NCBI RefSeq assembly: GCF_000718095.1
Contig: NZ_JOEI01000030.1
Coordinates: 1-64,000 of the forward strand
From: Streptomyces scopuliridis RB72
GTDB taxonomy: Bacteria; Actinomycetota; Actinomycetes; Streptomycetales; Streptomycetaceae
Direction: 5' to 3'
Length of the DNA: 64,000 nt
A program made the position numbers and the translations under genes. This document shows, piece by piece, positions 1 to 8,096 of this stretch. The notes below the pieces were generated by a model. It saw nothing but the letters and a program-made list of their open reading frames with translations. It was not told where the DNA came from and did no database searches. Numbering within the stretch: the first letter of the stretch is position 1; each line of letters opens with the position of its first letter.

Positions 1-97
1 GAAACGCCCGGTTACATTCCGAACCCGGAAGCTAAGCCTCACAGCGCCGATGGTACTGCAGGGGGGACCCTGTGGGAGAGTAGGACGCCGCCGAACA
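1..97 (+). rRNA. 5S ribosomal RNA, 3' portion
   Basis: This is the 3' four-fifths of a 5S rRNA gene; the 5' end lies left of the window. The stretch beginning CGCCCGGTTACATTCCGAAC, the GATGGTACTGCAGGGGGGAC stretch and the closing GGACGCCGCCGAAC are the conserved streptomycete 5S landmarks. The gene is expected to be the last of a 16S-23S-5S operon, and it is followed at once by a strong terminator. The exact 3' end is set by analogy and may be off by a few bases. Confidence 0.95.
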
Positions 98-107
98 ATC
101 TTTCATG

Positions 108-150
108 GACCCGTGGTCCAGCGTTCACGCTGGATCACGGGTCTTTTTTT
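108..150 (+). terminator. Intrinsic terminator of the rRNA operon
   Basis: A 16-bp stem (108-123 pairing with 128-143, one mispair) encloses a TTCA loop and is followed directly by a run of seven T at 144-150. A true U-tract is uncommon in this genome, which fits the heavy transcription of an rRNA operon. Confidence 0.93.
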
Positions 151-234
151 GTTTCCACCCCTTTTCACCCGAAGCGCATCGGAAGGCCGACTGCGCGAGA
201 ATGACTGCGGTACCCGAAGACAGGAGCCCAACCG

Positions 235-2220
235 ATGTCCCCCAACTCCTCCGACGACCGTCCTGAGCGCGATCAGCGCCGCAGGGACAGCGGTGACCGG
301 GGCGGCTTCCGCGGAGGTCGTGACGATCGCGAGCGCGGACCGCGGCGTGATGATCGGGACCGTGGTGGTTTCCGTCGTGATGACAACAACCGCCGTGATG
401 ACAATCGCGGTGGCGGGTATCGCGGTGCGCGTGACGACCGGCCGAGCGGCCCCCGTCGCGATGACCGCCCCGGCGGTCCGCGTCGTGAGGACGATCGTGG
501 TGGTCGCCCCAACGCCGGTTCCAGCGGAGGCGGTTACGGCCGCCGGGACGACAGCCGTGGTGGCCGGCCTACCGGTGGCAGCGGTCGGCCTTCCGGTGGC
601 GGTGGCGGCGGATACGGACGTCGTGACGACCGTCCGAGCACTCCGCGTCGTTCTGACGACCGTGGTGGCTTCGGGCGTCGGGATGACCGCCCTGCCGGTC
701 CGCGTCCTGATGACCGTCGCGATGACCGTCCGTCGGGTCCGCGTCGTGATGACCGGTCCGGTGGTTTCCGTCGTGATGACCGGCCCAGTGGTCCTCGCCG
801 GGACAGCGACCGCGGTGGATTCCGCCGCGACGACCGGCGCGATGACCGCCCTGCCGGTCCGCGTCGGGATGACCGCCGCGACGACCGTCCCGCGTTCCGC
901 CGTGATGACCGGCGTGATGACCGTCCGTCGGGTCCGCGTCGCGATGACCGTCCGAGCACCCCGCGTCGTGACGACCGGTCCGGTGGTTTCCGTCGTGATG
1001 ACCGGCCCAGTGGTCCTCGCCGGGACAGCGACCGTGGCGGATTCCGCCGCGACGACCGGCGGGACGACCGGCCGGGCGGCTTCCGTCGGGATGAACGTTC
1101 CTCCGGACCGCGTCGTGACGACAGTCGCGGTGGCCGTCCGACCGGTGGCAGTGGCGGCGGTTACGGGCGTCGGGACGACCGTCCCAGTGGCCCGCGCCGT
1201 GATGACCGGGGCGGGCGTCCCAGCAGCGGTGGCGGTGGCGGCTACGGGCGTCGCGACGACCGGGGCGGGGACCGCGGCGGATACCGGGGCCGTGACGACA
1301 GTCGCGGGGGCGGCTACGAGCGCCGGGACGACCGGGACCGCGACCGCGAGCCCATCAAGCGGCTGCCGATCCCCGAGGACGTCACGGGCGACGAGATCGA
1401 CAAGAGCGTTCGGCAGGAGCTGATGAGCCTGCCCAAGACGCTCGCCGAGGATGTCGCCAGGAACCTCGTCATGGTCGCGAAGCTGATCGACGAGGACCCC
1501 GAGCAGGCCTACGCGTACTCCCGTATCGCGCTGCGGCTCGCCTCCAGGGTCGCCGCCGTACGCGAGGCCGCCGGCTTCGCCGCGTACGCGACGCAGAAGT
1601 ACGCCGAGGCGCTGGCCGAGTTCCGGGCGGCGCGGCGGATGACCGGAGGCGTCGATCTGTGGCCCGTCATGGCGGACTGCGAGCGCGGCCTCGGCCGTCC
1701 CGAGCGTGCGATGGCGATGGCCGGTGAGCCCGAGGTGCAGAAGCTCGACAAGGCCGGCCAGGTCGAGATGCGGCTCGTCGCGGCCGGGGCGCGCAGGGAC
1801 ATGGGGCAGATCGACGCCGCCATCGTGACCCTGCAGAGCCCCGAGCTGGCCTCGAACTCCGTGCAGCCGTGGACCGCGCGGCTGCGGTACGCGTATGCCG
1901 ACGCCCTGCTGTCGGCCGGGCGTGAGGACGAGGCGCGGGAGTGGTTCGGCAAGACGATCGAGGCGGACAAGGACGGGGCGACGGATGCCTCGGACCGTCT
2001 GGCCGAGCTGGATGGCGTCGAGTTCGTCGATGCCTTGGGTGAGGACGAGGACGAGCCCGGCACCGTGGTCGAGACCGGCGTCGGCGGCGGCGTCGAGGCC
2101 GAAGCCGAGGCCGATGTCGATGTCGACGGCGACATCGACGAGGACATCGACGACGAGATCCAGGCCGAGGTCGAAGCCGACAACAAGGCCGACGACAAGG
2201 ACAGCCACGACAAGGGCTGA
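235..2220 (+). CDS. TPR-like protein with Arg/Asp/Gly-rich repetitive N-terminus
   Basis: The protein has 661 residues in three parts. Residues 1 to about 370 are low complexity, built from DDRPSGPRRDD-, GGFRRDD- and GGGYGRRDD-type units, so arginine, aspartate and glycine dominate. Residues about 375-600 are a helical, TPR-like domain (LAEDVARNLVMVAKLIDEDP onward, with alanine-rich helix pairs). The last 50 residues are strongly acidic. The start is the ATG with AGGAG eight bases upstream. The arginine-rich tail resembles RNA- or ribosome-binding RGG-like regions, and the position right behind an rRNA operon fits that, but the function is not known. The N-terminal region contains near-identical DNA duplications, so its length probably varies between strains. 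Annotated in relatives only as a tetratricopeptide repeat or hypothetical protein. Confidence 0.9.
   Translation: MSPNSSDDRPERDQRRRDSGDRGGFRGGRDDRERGPRRDDRDRGGFRRDDNNRRDDNRGGGYRGARDDRPSGPRRDDRPGGPRREDDRGGRPNAGSSGGGYGRRDDSRGGRPTGGSGRPSGGGGGGYGRRDDRPSTPRRSDDRGGFGRRDDRPAGPRPDDRRDDRPSGPRRDDRSGGFRRDDRPSGPRRDSDRGGFRRDDRRDDRPAGPRRDDRRDDRPAFRRDDRRDDRPSGPRRDDRPSTPRRDDRSGGFRRDDRPSGPRRDSDRGGFRRDDRRDDRPGGFRRDERSSGPRRDDSRGGRPTGGSGGGYGRRDDRPSGPRRDDRGGRPSSGGGGGYGRRDDRGGDRGGYRGRDDSRGGGYERRDDRDRDREPIKRLPIPEDVTGDEIDKSVRQELMSLPKTLAEDVARNLVMVAKLIDEDPEQAYAYSRIALRLASRVAAVREAAGFAAYATQKYAEALAEFRAARRMTGGVDLWPVMADCERGLGRPERAMAMAGEPEVQKLDKAGQVEMRLVAAGARRDMGQIDAAIVTLQSPELASNSVQPWTARLRYAYADALLSAGREDEAREWFGKTIEADKDGATDASDRLAELDGVEFVDALGEDEDEPGTVVETGVGGGVEAEAEADVDVDGDIDEDIDDEIQAEVEADNKADDKDSHDKG
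739..1061 (+). repeat. 101-bp near-perfect direct duplication inside the Arg/Asp-rich gene
   Basis: Bases 739-839 recur at 961-1061 with only a few third-position changes (for example t/c at 750/972). The offset is 222 bp, exactly 74 codons, so the duplication keeps the frame. Shorter GATGACCG-containing units fill the rest of 300-1350. Confidence 0.88.
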
Positions 2221-2229
2221 GTGACGAAA

Positions 2230-2267
2230 CGTGTGGGCGGCATCCCGGCCGGGGTGCCGCCCACACG
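2230..2267. terminator. Bidirectional terminator between convergent genes
   Basis: A perfect 13-bp stem (CGTGTGGGCGGCA at 2230-2242 with its complement at 2255-2267) encloses a 12-base loop. It lies between the stop codons of two convergent genes and has no T-run, as is usual for streptomycete terminators. Confidence 0.85.
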
Positions 2268-2293
2268 TATGTCGGGCCAGGGCCGGATCGACG

Positions 2294-3571
2294 TCAGCCG
2301 AGAGCCAGGCTCCGCAGCACCAGCCCCGTCGCCGGCTTCGGGCCGAAGGACGTCGACTTGCGCGGCATCGTGACGCCCTGGAGCGCCAGCTCCCGTACGA
2401 CGTCCTCGCGTACCGGGTGCATCAGGACCGCCGTGCTGCCGTCGTGTTCCGCCTTGCTGACGGCCGCCTCGGTGTCATGGATGTAGGCGATGTGCTCCGG
2501 GGCGTCCGGGATTCGCCAGATGTGGTCGAGCAGCGTGGCATGGAGGACCGTCGCGTCCAGGCTCCGCCAGGCCGCCGGCCGGTCGGCCGGGACCGTACGC
2601 GCGAGCAGGCTCGGATCCGGCCGGTCGACCAGCTGGAACCGGCCGTCCCCGGCGAGCAGGAACGCGTTGCCCGAGGCGGCGGCGTCGGCCAGCGCGTCGA
2701 GGGCCTCGGGCAGCGGCCCGTCGACCGTACGGATCCGGAAGGAGCCCGCGAGCGCCGCCACCGCCCGGTCGACAGGAAGCCCGTGCAGCAGCCGGTGGAT
2801 GGAACGGACCTGGAGCGGGTAACGGGCTGTGTCGATCAGCAGCACCAGACCGTAGCCCCAGGGCCCGGGGACCGGGTGCTCGTCCCGCAGCCGCAGATAC
2901 GTCGCCCAGCGGTGATGACCGTCGGCGATCAGGGCCTGGTGGTGGGCGAGGTCATCGGTGATCTCCGCGAGGTCTCCGGGGTCGGTGACCGACCACAGCC
3001 GGTGGCTGAAACCGTCCTCCGTGGTGGTGGCGAGGAGCGGGGAACGGCTGATGGTGCGCTCGATGACAGCCGCCGCGCCGCTCGTCTCGTCCCCCTTCCG
3101 GTAGGTCAGCAGCAGCGGTTCCAGATTGGCCGCCGTCGTCCGCATCAGGGCCGCGCGGTCCGCCACGACATCCGGCATCACGTCCTCGTGCGGCAGCACG
3201 ATGCCGTCCGCCGGGGCGGAGAGGGCCAGGGCCCCGATGACCCCGCGCTGGAGCAGCTCGCCCCTGCGCTGCTCGTACACGTACAGCGCGGGCTCCGGAT
3301 CCGGGGCGAGGACGCCCTCCGACAGCCACTCTTCCAGCGTCGACGCCGCCTGGCGGTGGCGGTCCGCGGGGGTGGTGGCCTGCGGCAGGATCAGCCGGAC
3401 GATGTTGTGCGGATCCGCCGACTCCAGATGGTGCAGCCCGTCCGGCCTGACGACCACGTCGTACGGCGGCGAGGTCACCGCGGAGAGACTGCCGATCCGC
3501 TCGGGGACGTAGCGGAGTCCGCGGAACGGGATCAGCCGCAGCCCCTTGTCCGCGGGACCTGTTGTGTTCAT
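2294..3571 (-). CDS. DUF1015 family protein
   Basis: This 425-residue protein belongs to DUF1015, recognised by the N-terminal LIPFRGLRYVPERIG and SPPYDV segments and by the central IADGHHRWATYL motif. The family has no settled biochemical role; the DGHHR segment recalls ParB-like nucleotide-binding folds, which is inference. The start is the ATG at 3571 encoding MNTTGPADKG; the frame is open further upstream but lacks family similarity there. It is divergent from the HAD phosphatase gene and convergent with the TPR gene across a strong stem-loop. Confidence 0.88.
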   Translation of the reverse strand: MNTTGPADKGLRLIPFRGLRYVPERIGSLSAVTSPPYDVVVRPDGLHHLESADPHNIVRLILPQATTPADRHRQAASTLEEWLSEGVLAPDPEPALYVYEQRRGELLQRGVIGALALSAPADGIVLPHEDVMPDVVADRAALMRTTAANLEPLLLTYRKGDETSGAAAVIERTISRSPLLATTTEDGFSHRLWSVTDPGDLAEITDDLAHHQALIADGHHRWATYLRLRDEHPVPGPWGYGLVLLIDTARYPLQVRSIHRLLHGLPVDRAVAALAGSFRIRTVDGPLPEALDALADAAASGNAFLLAGDGRFQLVDRPDPSLLARTVPADRPAAWRSLDATVLHATLLDHIWRIPDAPEHIAYIHDTEAAVSKAEHDGSTAVLMHPVREDVVRELALQGVTMPRKSTSFGPKPATGLVLRSLALG

Positions 3572-3643
3572 GCGGGCATCGTATGTGCGGTACGGGGATG
3601 AGCGATGATCGGGGGGATGACCCGAACGAGGAGCGTAAGACGG

Positions 3644-4699
3644 ATGAGCCAGCAGAGCAGGACCAGGCCGAGCGGGAGCACGACCGCGCTGAACGAGGCG
3701 TACGACACGGCTCTGCTCGATCTCGACGGGGTCGTGTACGCGGGCGGGGAGGCCATCGCGTACGCGGTCGAGTCGCTCAACACGGCCCGGGACGCGGGGA
3801 TGCGGCTCGCGTATGTCACCAATAACGCCCTCCGTCCGCCGGACACCGTCGCCGCGCATCTGACGGAGCTCGGTGTGCCCGCCGACCCCGCCGATGTGAT
3901 CACCTCGGCGCAGGCGGTGTCCCGGCTGATCGCCGAGCAGCTGCCGCCGGGGTCCAAAGTGCTGGTCATCGGCGGGGACGGGCTGCGGATCGCGCTGCGC
4001 GAGCGCGGCCTCGAACCGGTGGAGTCGGCCGACGACGATCCGGCCGCCGTGGTGCAGGGGTACGGGGGGCCCGATCTGGCCTGGGGACGGTTCGCCGAGG
4101 CGTGCTACGCGATCAACCGCGGCGTGCCGTGGTTCGCGTCCAATACGGATCTGACGATTCCGAGCGCGCGGGGGATCATGCCGGGCAATGGCGCGGCGGT
4201 CGAGGTCGTACGGATCGCGACGGGCGCCGAGCCGCAGGTCGCGGGGAAGCCGCTGCCCCCGATGCATCGCGAGACGATCCTGCGGACCGGGGCGAAGCGT
4301 GCGCTGGTCGTCGGGGACCGGCTGGACACGGACATCGAGGGGGCGTTCAACGGCGGGGTCGACTCGCTGCTCGTCCTGACCGGTGTGACGGACGCGGCGG
4401 AGCTGCTGACCGCCGAGCCCCAGCATCGGCCGACGTATGTGGACGCGGATCTGCGCGGATTGCTGACCGGTCAGCCCGAAGTCACCGATGTCACCGACGT
4501 CACGGGTGCCACGGGTGCCACGGGAGCCTTCGGCTGCGGTGGGTGGACCGCGTACGTCAGCGGTGGCGCGCTGGTGCTCGACGGGGACGGCGCGGCGCTG
4601 GACGGGCTGCGCGCGCTGTGCGCGGCGGCCTGGACGGACGCGGGTGACGGGTCCTGCACGCTGGACGCGGGCAAGGCGCTGGCGAAGCTCGGTCTATAG
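3644..4699 (+). CDS. HAD-IIA family hydrolase (NagD / phosphoglycolate phosphatase-like)
   Basis: About 351 residues from the ATG at 3644, chosen because GAGGAG lies nine bases upstream; in-frame ATGs at 3605 and 3617 are weaker. The HAD motifs are in order: DLDGVVYAGG (nucleophile Asp), VTNNALRPP, the GKPLPP lysine loop and VVGDRLDTDIEGAFNGG (metal-binding Asp pair). This matches the HAD-IIA group of sugar- and glycolate-phosphate phosphatases; substrate is not predictable. After the core, the protein has an extra C-terminal segment of about 70 residues that begins with a tandem VTDVT/GATGAT repeat (DNA 4480-4530). It converges on the siderophore-interacting protein gene with only 11 bases between stop codons. 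Confidence 0.88.
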   Translation: MSQQSRTRPSGSTTALNEAYDTALLDLDGVVYAGGEAIAYAVESLNTARDAGMRLAYVTNNALRPPDTVAAHLTELGVPADPADVITSAQAVSRLIAEQLPPGSKVLVIGGDGLRIALRERGLEPVESADDDPAAVVQGYGGPDLAWGRFAEACYAINRGVPWFASNTDLTIPSARGIMPGNGAAVEVVRIATGAEPQVAGKPLPPMHRETILRTGAKRALVVGDRLDTDIEGAFNGGVDSLLVLTGVTDAAELLTAEPQHRPTYVDADLRGLLTGQPEVTDVTDVTGATGATGAFGCGGWTAYVSGGALVLDGDGAALDGLRALCAAAWTDAGDGSCTLDAGKALAKLGL

Positions 4700-4710
4700 C
4701 TCGCGGGTGG

Positions 4711-5601
4711 CTACGCCTCTTCTCCGGCGCCCAGCAGATGGTCCTCGGAGGCACCCCGGCGCCAGTAGCCGGTGAACGTGACGGCCCTGCGGTCGAAGCC
4801 GCGCTCGCCGACGAGATGCCGGCGTACGGCCTTCACCGTCGCCGATTCACCGGCGATCCAGGCGTACGGGGTGCCCCCGGGCAGAGCGGCGGCGCGGATC
4901 GCGTCCGCGGTGGCGGGCGACGCGTGGTGGTCGCGGGTCAGCCAGACGATCTCGGAGGCGGCCTTGGTGGGGAGTTCCTGGCGGTCGGCCGGGTCATGGA
5001 CCTCGATCCAGACCCGGGTCGGCATACCGGGCGGCAGGGATTCCAGGATCCCGGCGATGGCGGGCAGGGCCGACTCGTCGGCGGTCAGCAGGATCCAGTC
5101 GGCGCCGTCCGGGGGCCGGAAGTCATAGCCGGCGTTCTCCTCGACGACCGGTGCCAGTACGGCGATCCGGGCGCCGGGCCGGGCCGCTCGCGCCCAGCGC
5201 GTGGCGGGTCCTGACGCGGCGTCCACGGCCGTACCACCACAACCGCCGCCACAACCGGCACTGCTGCCTTCGCCGTTGCCCTCCGTACCGTGCAGGGCGA
5301 AGTCGATCACCAACTCATCCGGGTCACGGCGCAGTTCGCGCACGGTGTACGTACGCATGATGCCGCGTACGTCCGGATCGAGTTCGCGCCAGGCGTCGTA
5401 CCAGTCGGACCGCGCCGGATCCGGCATGACCGGCTCGCGCTCGTCCGGCCGCGGCAGGAACAGCTTGACGCGCTGGTCGCGTCCGGCCGTGGCCATGCGC
5501 GCCAAGTCCGGGCAGCCCAGCACGACGCGGGCCATCGACGGGGTGACGCGCTCCGTGCGGAGCACCTCGGCGGTGAAGAACTGGAAGGGGGCGTCGGTCA
5601 T
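4711..5601 (-). CDS. Siderophore-interacting protein (FAD-dependent ferric-siderophore reductase family)
   Basis: The 296-residue protein belongs to the ViuB/SIP family of cytosolic flavoproteins that release iron from imported siderophores by reduction. The FAD-binding RTYTVR motif is at residues 83-88, the NAD(P)H-binding half follows, and the C-terminus carries the typical GYWRRGASEDHLLG. A Gly/Cys/Ser insertion around residues 108-127 is not part of the core family and is probably a surface loop. The gene is divergent from an iron-transport ATPase gene, and the 59-bp gap between them holds an iron box, so the two are very likely co-repressed by iron through a DmdR/IdeR-type regulator. Confidence 0.92.
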   Translation of the reverse strand: MTDAPFQFFTAEVLRTERVTPSMARVVLGCPDLARMATAGRDQRVKLFLPRPDEREPVMPDPARSDWYDAWRELDPDVRGIMRTYTVRELRRDPDELVIDFALHGTEGNGEGSSAGCGGGCGGTAVDAASGPATRWARAARPGARIAVLAPVVEENAGYDFRPPDGADWILLTADESALPAIAGILESLPPGMPTRVWIEVHDPADRQELPTKAASEIVWLTRDHHASPATADAIRAAALPGGTPYAWIAGESATVKAVRRHLVGERGFDRRAVTFTGYWRRGASEDHLLGAGEEA

Positions 5602-5637
5602 GGGGCCTCTTCGCCTTTCCCTCAGCGAGATCGGTTG

Positions 5638-5656
5638 CGAGGGTAGGCTAACCTAA
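5638..5656. promoter_or_regulatory. DmdR/IdeR-type iron box
   Basis: The sequence CGAGGGTAGGCTAACCTAA matches 16 of 19 positions of the actinobacterial iron-box palindrome TTAGGTTAGGCTAACCTAA. It lies in the divergent promoter region and ends four bases before the ATG of the ATPase gene. Binding of the iron-loaded repressor here would block both genes. Family knowledge plus sequence match; binding itself is inferred. Confidence 0.88.
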
Positions 5657-5660
5657 CCTG

Positions 5661-6482
5661 ATGACGATGCAGCGCCTCATCGCGGAATCGGTGACCCTCG
5701 GCTACGACCAGCGGATCATCGCTCGCGACCTGTCGGTCGAGATCCCCGACCAGTCGTTCACGGTGATCGTGGGACCGAACGCCTGCGGCAAGTCGACTTT
5801 GCTGCGCGCGCTTTCGCGGATGCTCAAGCCGTCCGACGGGCGCGTACTGCTGGACGGCGCGGCCATTCACTCCCTGCCCGCCAAGAAGGTCGCCAGGACC
5901 CTGGGGCTGCTGCCGCAGTCGTCCATCGCGCCCGACGGCATCACGGTCGCCGATCTGGTGGCGCGCGGGCGCTATCCGCACCAGGGGCTGCTGCGTCAGT
6001 GGTCGCCGGAGGACGAGCGGATTGTCGAGGAATCGATGGCGGCGACCGGCGTCGGTGAACTCGCCGGTCGCTATGTCGACGAACTGTCCGGCGGTCAGCG
6101 CCAGCGGGTCTGGATCGCGATGGCCCTCGCCCAGCAGACGCCGCTGCTGCTGCTGGACGAGCCGACCACCTTCCTCGACATCCAGCACCAGATCGATGTG
6201 CTCGACCTCTGCGCCGAACTGCACGAGACACAGGGCCGCACGCTCGTCGCCGTCCTGCACGACCTCAACCACGCGGCCCGGTACGCCACCCACCTCATCG
6301 CGATGCGCGACGGCCGGATCGTGGCCGAGGGCACTCCGGCGGACGTCGTCACGGCGGAGCGGGTGGAGGAGGTGTTCGGGCTGCGCTGCCAGGTCATCGA
6401 CGATCCGGAGACCGGTACGCCACTGGTGGTGCCGGCGGGGCGGCGGGCGCGGCGGCCCGTAGCCGTCCCCTCGGGGAAGTGA
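5661..6482 (+). CDS. Iron-siderophore ABC transporter ATP-binding protein (FecE/FepC type)
   Basis: The 273-residue ATPase has Walker A GPNACGKST at 38-46, the Q-loop near 86, signature LSGGQRQR at 142-149, Walker B LLLLDEP at about 162-168 and the switch histidine near 200. It is of the FecE/FhuC class that drives ferric-siderophore and haem uptake. No permease or binding-protein gene lies beside it, so it must serve subunits encoded elsewhere. No ribosome site precedes the ATG because the iron box ends four bases upstream; the mRNA may be leaderless, or the ATG at 5667 may be used. It is paired divergently with a siderophore-interacting protein. Confidence 0.93.
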   Translation: MTMQRLIAESVTLGYDQRIIARDLSVEIPDQSFTVIVGPNACGKSTLLRALSRMLKPSDGRVLLDGAAIHSLPAKKVARTLGLLPQSSIAPDGITVADLVARGRYPHQGLLRQWSPEDERIVEESMAATGVGELAGRYVDELSGGQRQRVWIAMALAQQTPLLLLDEPTTFLDIQHQIDVLDLCAELHETQGRTLVAVLHDLNHAARYATHLIAMRDGRIVAEGTPADVVTAERVEEVFGLRCQVIDDPETGTPLVVPAGRRARRPVAVPSGK

Positions 6483-6512
6483 ACGCGGCCGGCAGGTCCT
6501 GGCGCGGATCCC

Positions 6513-6860
6513 TCAGAGCAGCGACCTCAGCCGCAGCAGATCGCGGAAACCGGCCTCCAGCCTGACCCGGCCCGAGCCCCAGGCGCGGGCGAAGTTCAGT
6601 TCACCGTCAACCAGCGCCACCAGGTCGTCGCCCGTCATGGCGAGTCTGATCTCGGCCTTCTCCCGTGGTGGTCCCTCCACGCTGTCGGTCACCACGATCC
6701 GGCCGTCCACCAGCCGGCCGGTGAACGTGACGTCCAGATCCGTGATGTGGCAGCTGAGTGAGCGGTCGAAGCCGGCCGCGGTGCGGACCTTTCCGTCCGC
6801 CTGCGCCAGATTGTCAGAGAGCTTGTCGAGTGCGCTGCGGCACTCCTCCGTCGTCGCCAT
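6513..6860 (-). CDS. SCP2 sterol-binding domain protein
   Basis: A 115-residue single-domain protein starting MATTEECRSAL. The pattern of a short helix, a beta segment (CHITDLDVTFTGRLVDG), and the ending DLVALVDGELNFARAWGSGR fits the SCP2 lipid-binding fold found in many streptomycete small proteins. Such proteins bind hydrophobic ligands, but the ligand is unknown. The frame remains open upstream, yet only this part looks like a protein. It converges on the iron ATPase gene with 30 bases between them and is divergent from the short gene at 6903. Confidence 0.75.
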   Translation of the reverse strand: MATTEECRSALDKLSDNLAQADGKVRTAAGFDRSLSCHITDLDVTFTGRLVDGRIVVTDSVEGPPREKAEIRLAMTGDDLVALVDGELNFARAWGSGRVRLEAGFRDLLRLRSLL

Positions 6861-6902
6861 CGCGATCGACGGTACCGCAGTGCTTCGCGGTAGCGTCTGG
6901 GC

Positions 6903-7244
6903 ATGAGCGACTCGATGGCGGGCCCGGCCGGGCAAGGGTCCGGGCAACGGCCCGGGGAACGGTACGAGCGAGGGCCCGAGGAGCGGCACGAGCGGGAGCC
7001 GGAACGCGAGACCGGCGCGGCCGGACCCGGCGCCACCGACCCCGCGGCGCCCCGGCCCCTCGGCCTGGAGCGGGTCCCGACCGGCGACGCCGAGGTGGAC
7101 ACGCTGCTGACCCGGCTCGCGGACGCCGACCACCTCCCTGCGGACGGCCATGTCGAGGTGTACGAGGATGTACACGGGGGCCTGCGCGACGCACTGACCG
7201 CGCTCGACGCCCAGGGGCCCCGGGGGCAGCCGACGCCCCGCTGA
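6903..7244 (+). CDS. Small conserved hypothetical protein upstream of tlyA
   Basis: The product has 113 residues. The first 50 are charged and disordered (Gly/Glu/Arg rich), and the rest is a compact helical segment containing GDAEVDTLLTRLADAD and EVYEDVHGGLRDALTAL. No catalytic motif is visible. It ends 36 bases before tlyA and very probably shares its transcript. Small proteins of this kind sit in the same place in related genomes. Function unknown. Confidence 0.75.
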   Translation: MSDSMAGPAGQGSGQRPGERYERGPEERHEREPERETGAAGPGATDPAAPRPLGLERVPTGDAEVDTLLTRLADADHLPADGHVEVYEDVHGGLRDALTALDAQGPRGQPTPR

Positions 7245-7280
7245 CTTCTCCCGCGTACGACCACAGGAGCTGAACCGAAC

Positions 7281-8096
7281 GTGGCTGGACTGGCACGCCG
7301 CCGTCTCGATGCCGAGCTGGTACGCCGTAACCTCGCGCGCTCGCGTGAGCACGCGAGCCAGCTGATCGCCGCGGGCCGGGTGACCGTCGGCGGCACCACC
7401 GCGACCAAACCCGCCACCCAGGTGGAGACCAGCGCCGCCGTCGTCGTCACCGAGGACGACGGCGATCCCGACTACGTCTCGCGCGGCGGGCACAAACTCG
7501 CCGGAGCGCTGGCCGCCTTCGTACCGCTCGGCCTTGAGGTCGCCGGCCGGCGGGCGCTCGACGCCGGCGCGTCCACCGGCGGTTTCACGGATGTCCTGCT
7601 GCGGGCCGGAGTCGGCCATGTCGTCGCGGTGGACGTCGGTTACGGCCAACTCGCCTGGTCGCTGCGGAGCGATGAACGCGTCACCGTCAAGGATCGTACG
7701 AACGTACGTGAGTTGACGCTCGAAGCGATCGAAGGGGAGCCCGTGGATCTGATCGTGGGGGATCTGTCGTTCATTGCGCTGGGGGTGGTGCTGCCCGCGC
7801 TGGTGCGCTGCGCCGCCCCGGACGCCGATCTCGTACTGATGGTCAAGCCGCAGTTCGAGGTGGGCAAGGAGCGGCTGGGCAGCGGAGGGGTCGTACGGAG
7901 CCCCGAACTGCGCGCCGAGGCCGTACGGACCGTGGCACGGCGCGCCGGTGAACTCGGCCTCGGGGTAAGGGGAGTCACCGCCAGTCCGCTGCCGGGGCCC
8001 TCCGGAAATGTTGAGTATTTTCTGTGGCTCAAGGCCGGAGCACCCGAACTGGATCCGGCCGATGTCGACCGCGCAGTGGCGGAGGGACCCCGTTGA
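7281..8096 (+). CDS. tlyA: TlyA family 23S/16S rRNA (cytidine-2'-O)-methyltransferase
   Basis: The 271-residue protein joins an N-terminal S4 RNA-binding domain (about residues 5-65, RRRLDAELVRRNLARSREHA) to an FtsJ-like methyltransferase domain with the SAM-binding LDAGASTGGFTDVLLRAG near residue 95. The family methylates the 2'-O of cytidines in the ribosomal subunit interface; in mycobacteria its loss gives capreomycin resistance. The GTG start has AGGAG upstream at about 7266. The next gene, nadK, begins inside its stop codon, so the two are translationally coupled. Confidence 0.94.
   Translation: MAGLARRRLDAELVRRNLARSREHASQLIAAGRVTVGGTTATKPATQVETSAAVVVTEDDGDPDYVSRGGHKLAGALAAFVPLGLEVAGRRALDAGASTGGFTDVLLRAGVGHVVAVDVGYGQLAWSLRSDERVTVKDRTNVRELTLEAIEGEPVDLIVGDLSFIALGVVLPALVRCAAPDADLVLMVKPQFEVGKERLGSGGVVRSPELRAEAVRTVARRAGELGLGVRGVTASPLPGPSGNVEYFLWLKAGAPELDPADVDRAVAEGPR

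Noticed and set aside
103..2208. A 701-codon open frame on the minus strand opposite the Arg/Asp-rich gene, plus two other long frames there
   Set aside because: They arise from GC-rich codon bias and repeats. The products are meaningless Val/Thr or Arg/Ser strings, and the real gene has the ribosome site and the TPR-like domain.
4480..4530. GTCAC/CACGGGTGC tandem repeats as possible regulator sites
   Set aside because: They are inside the HAD coding frame and encode a simple VTDVT/GATGAT linker.
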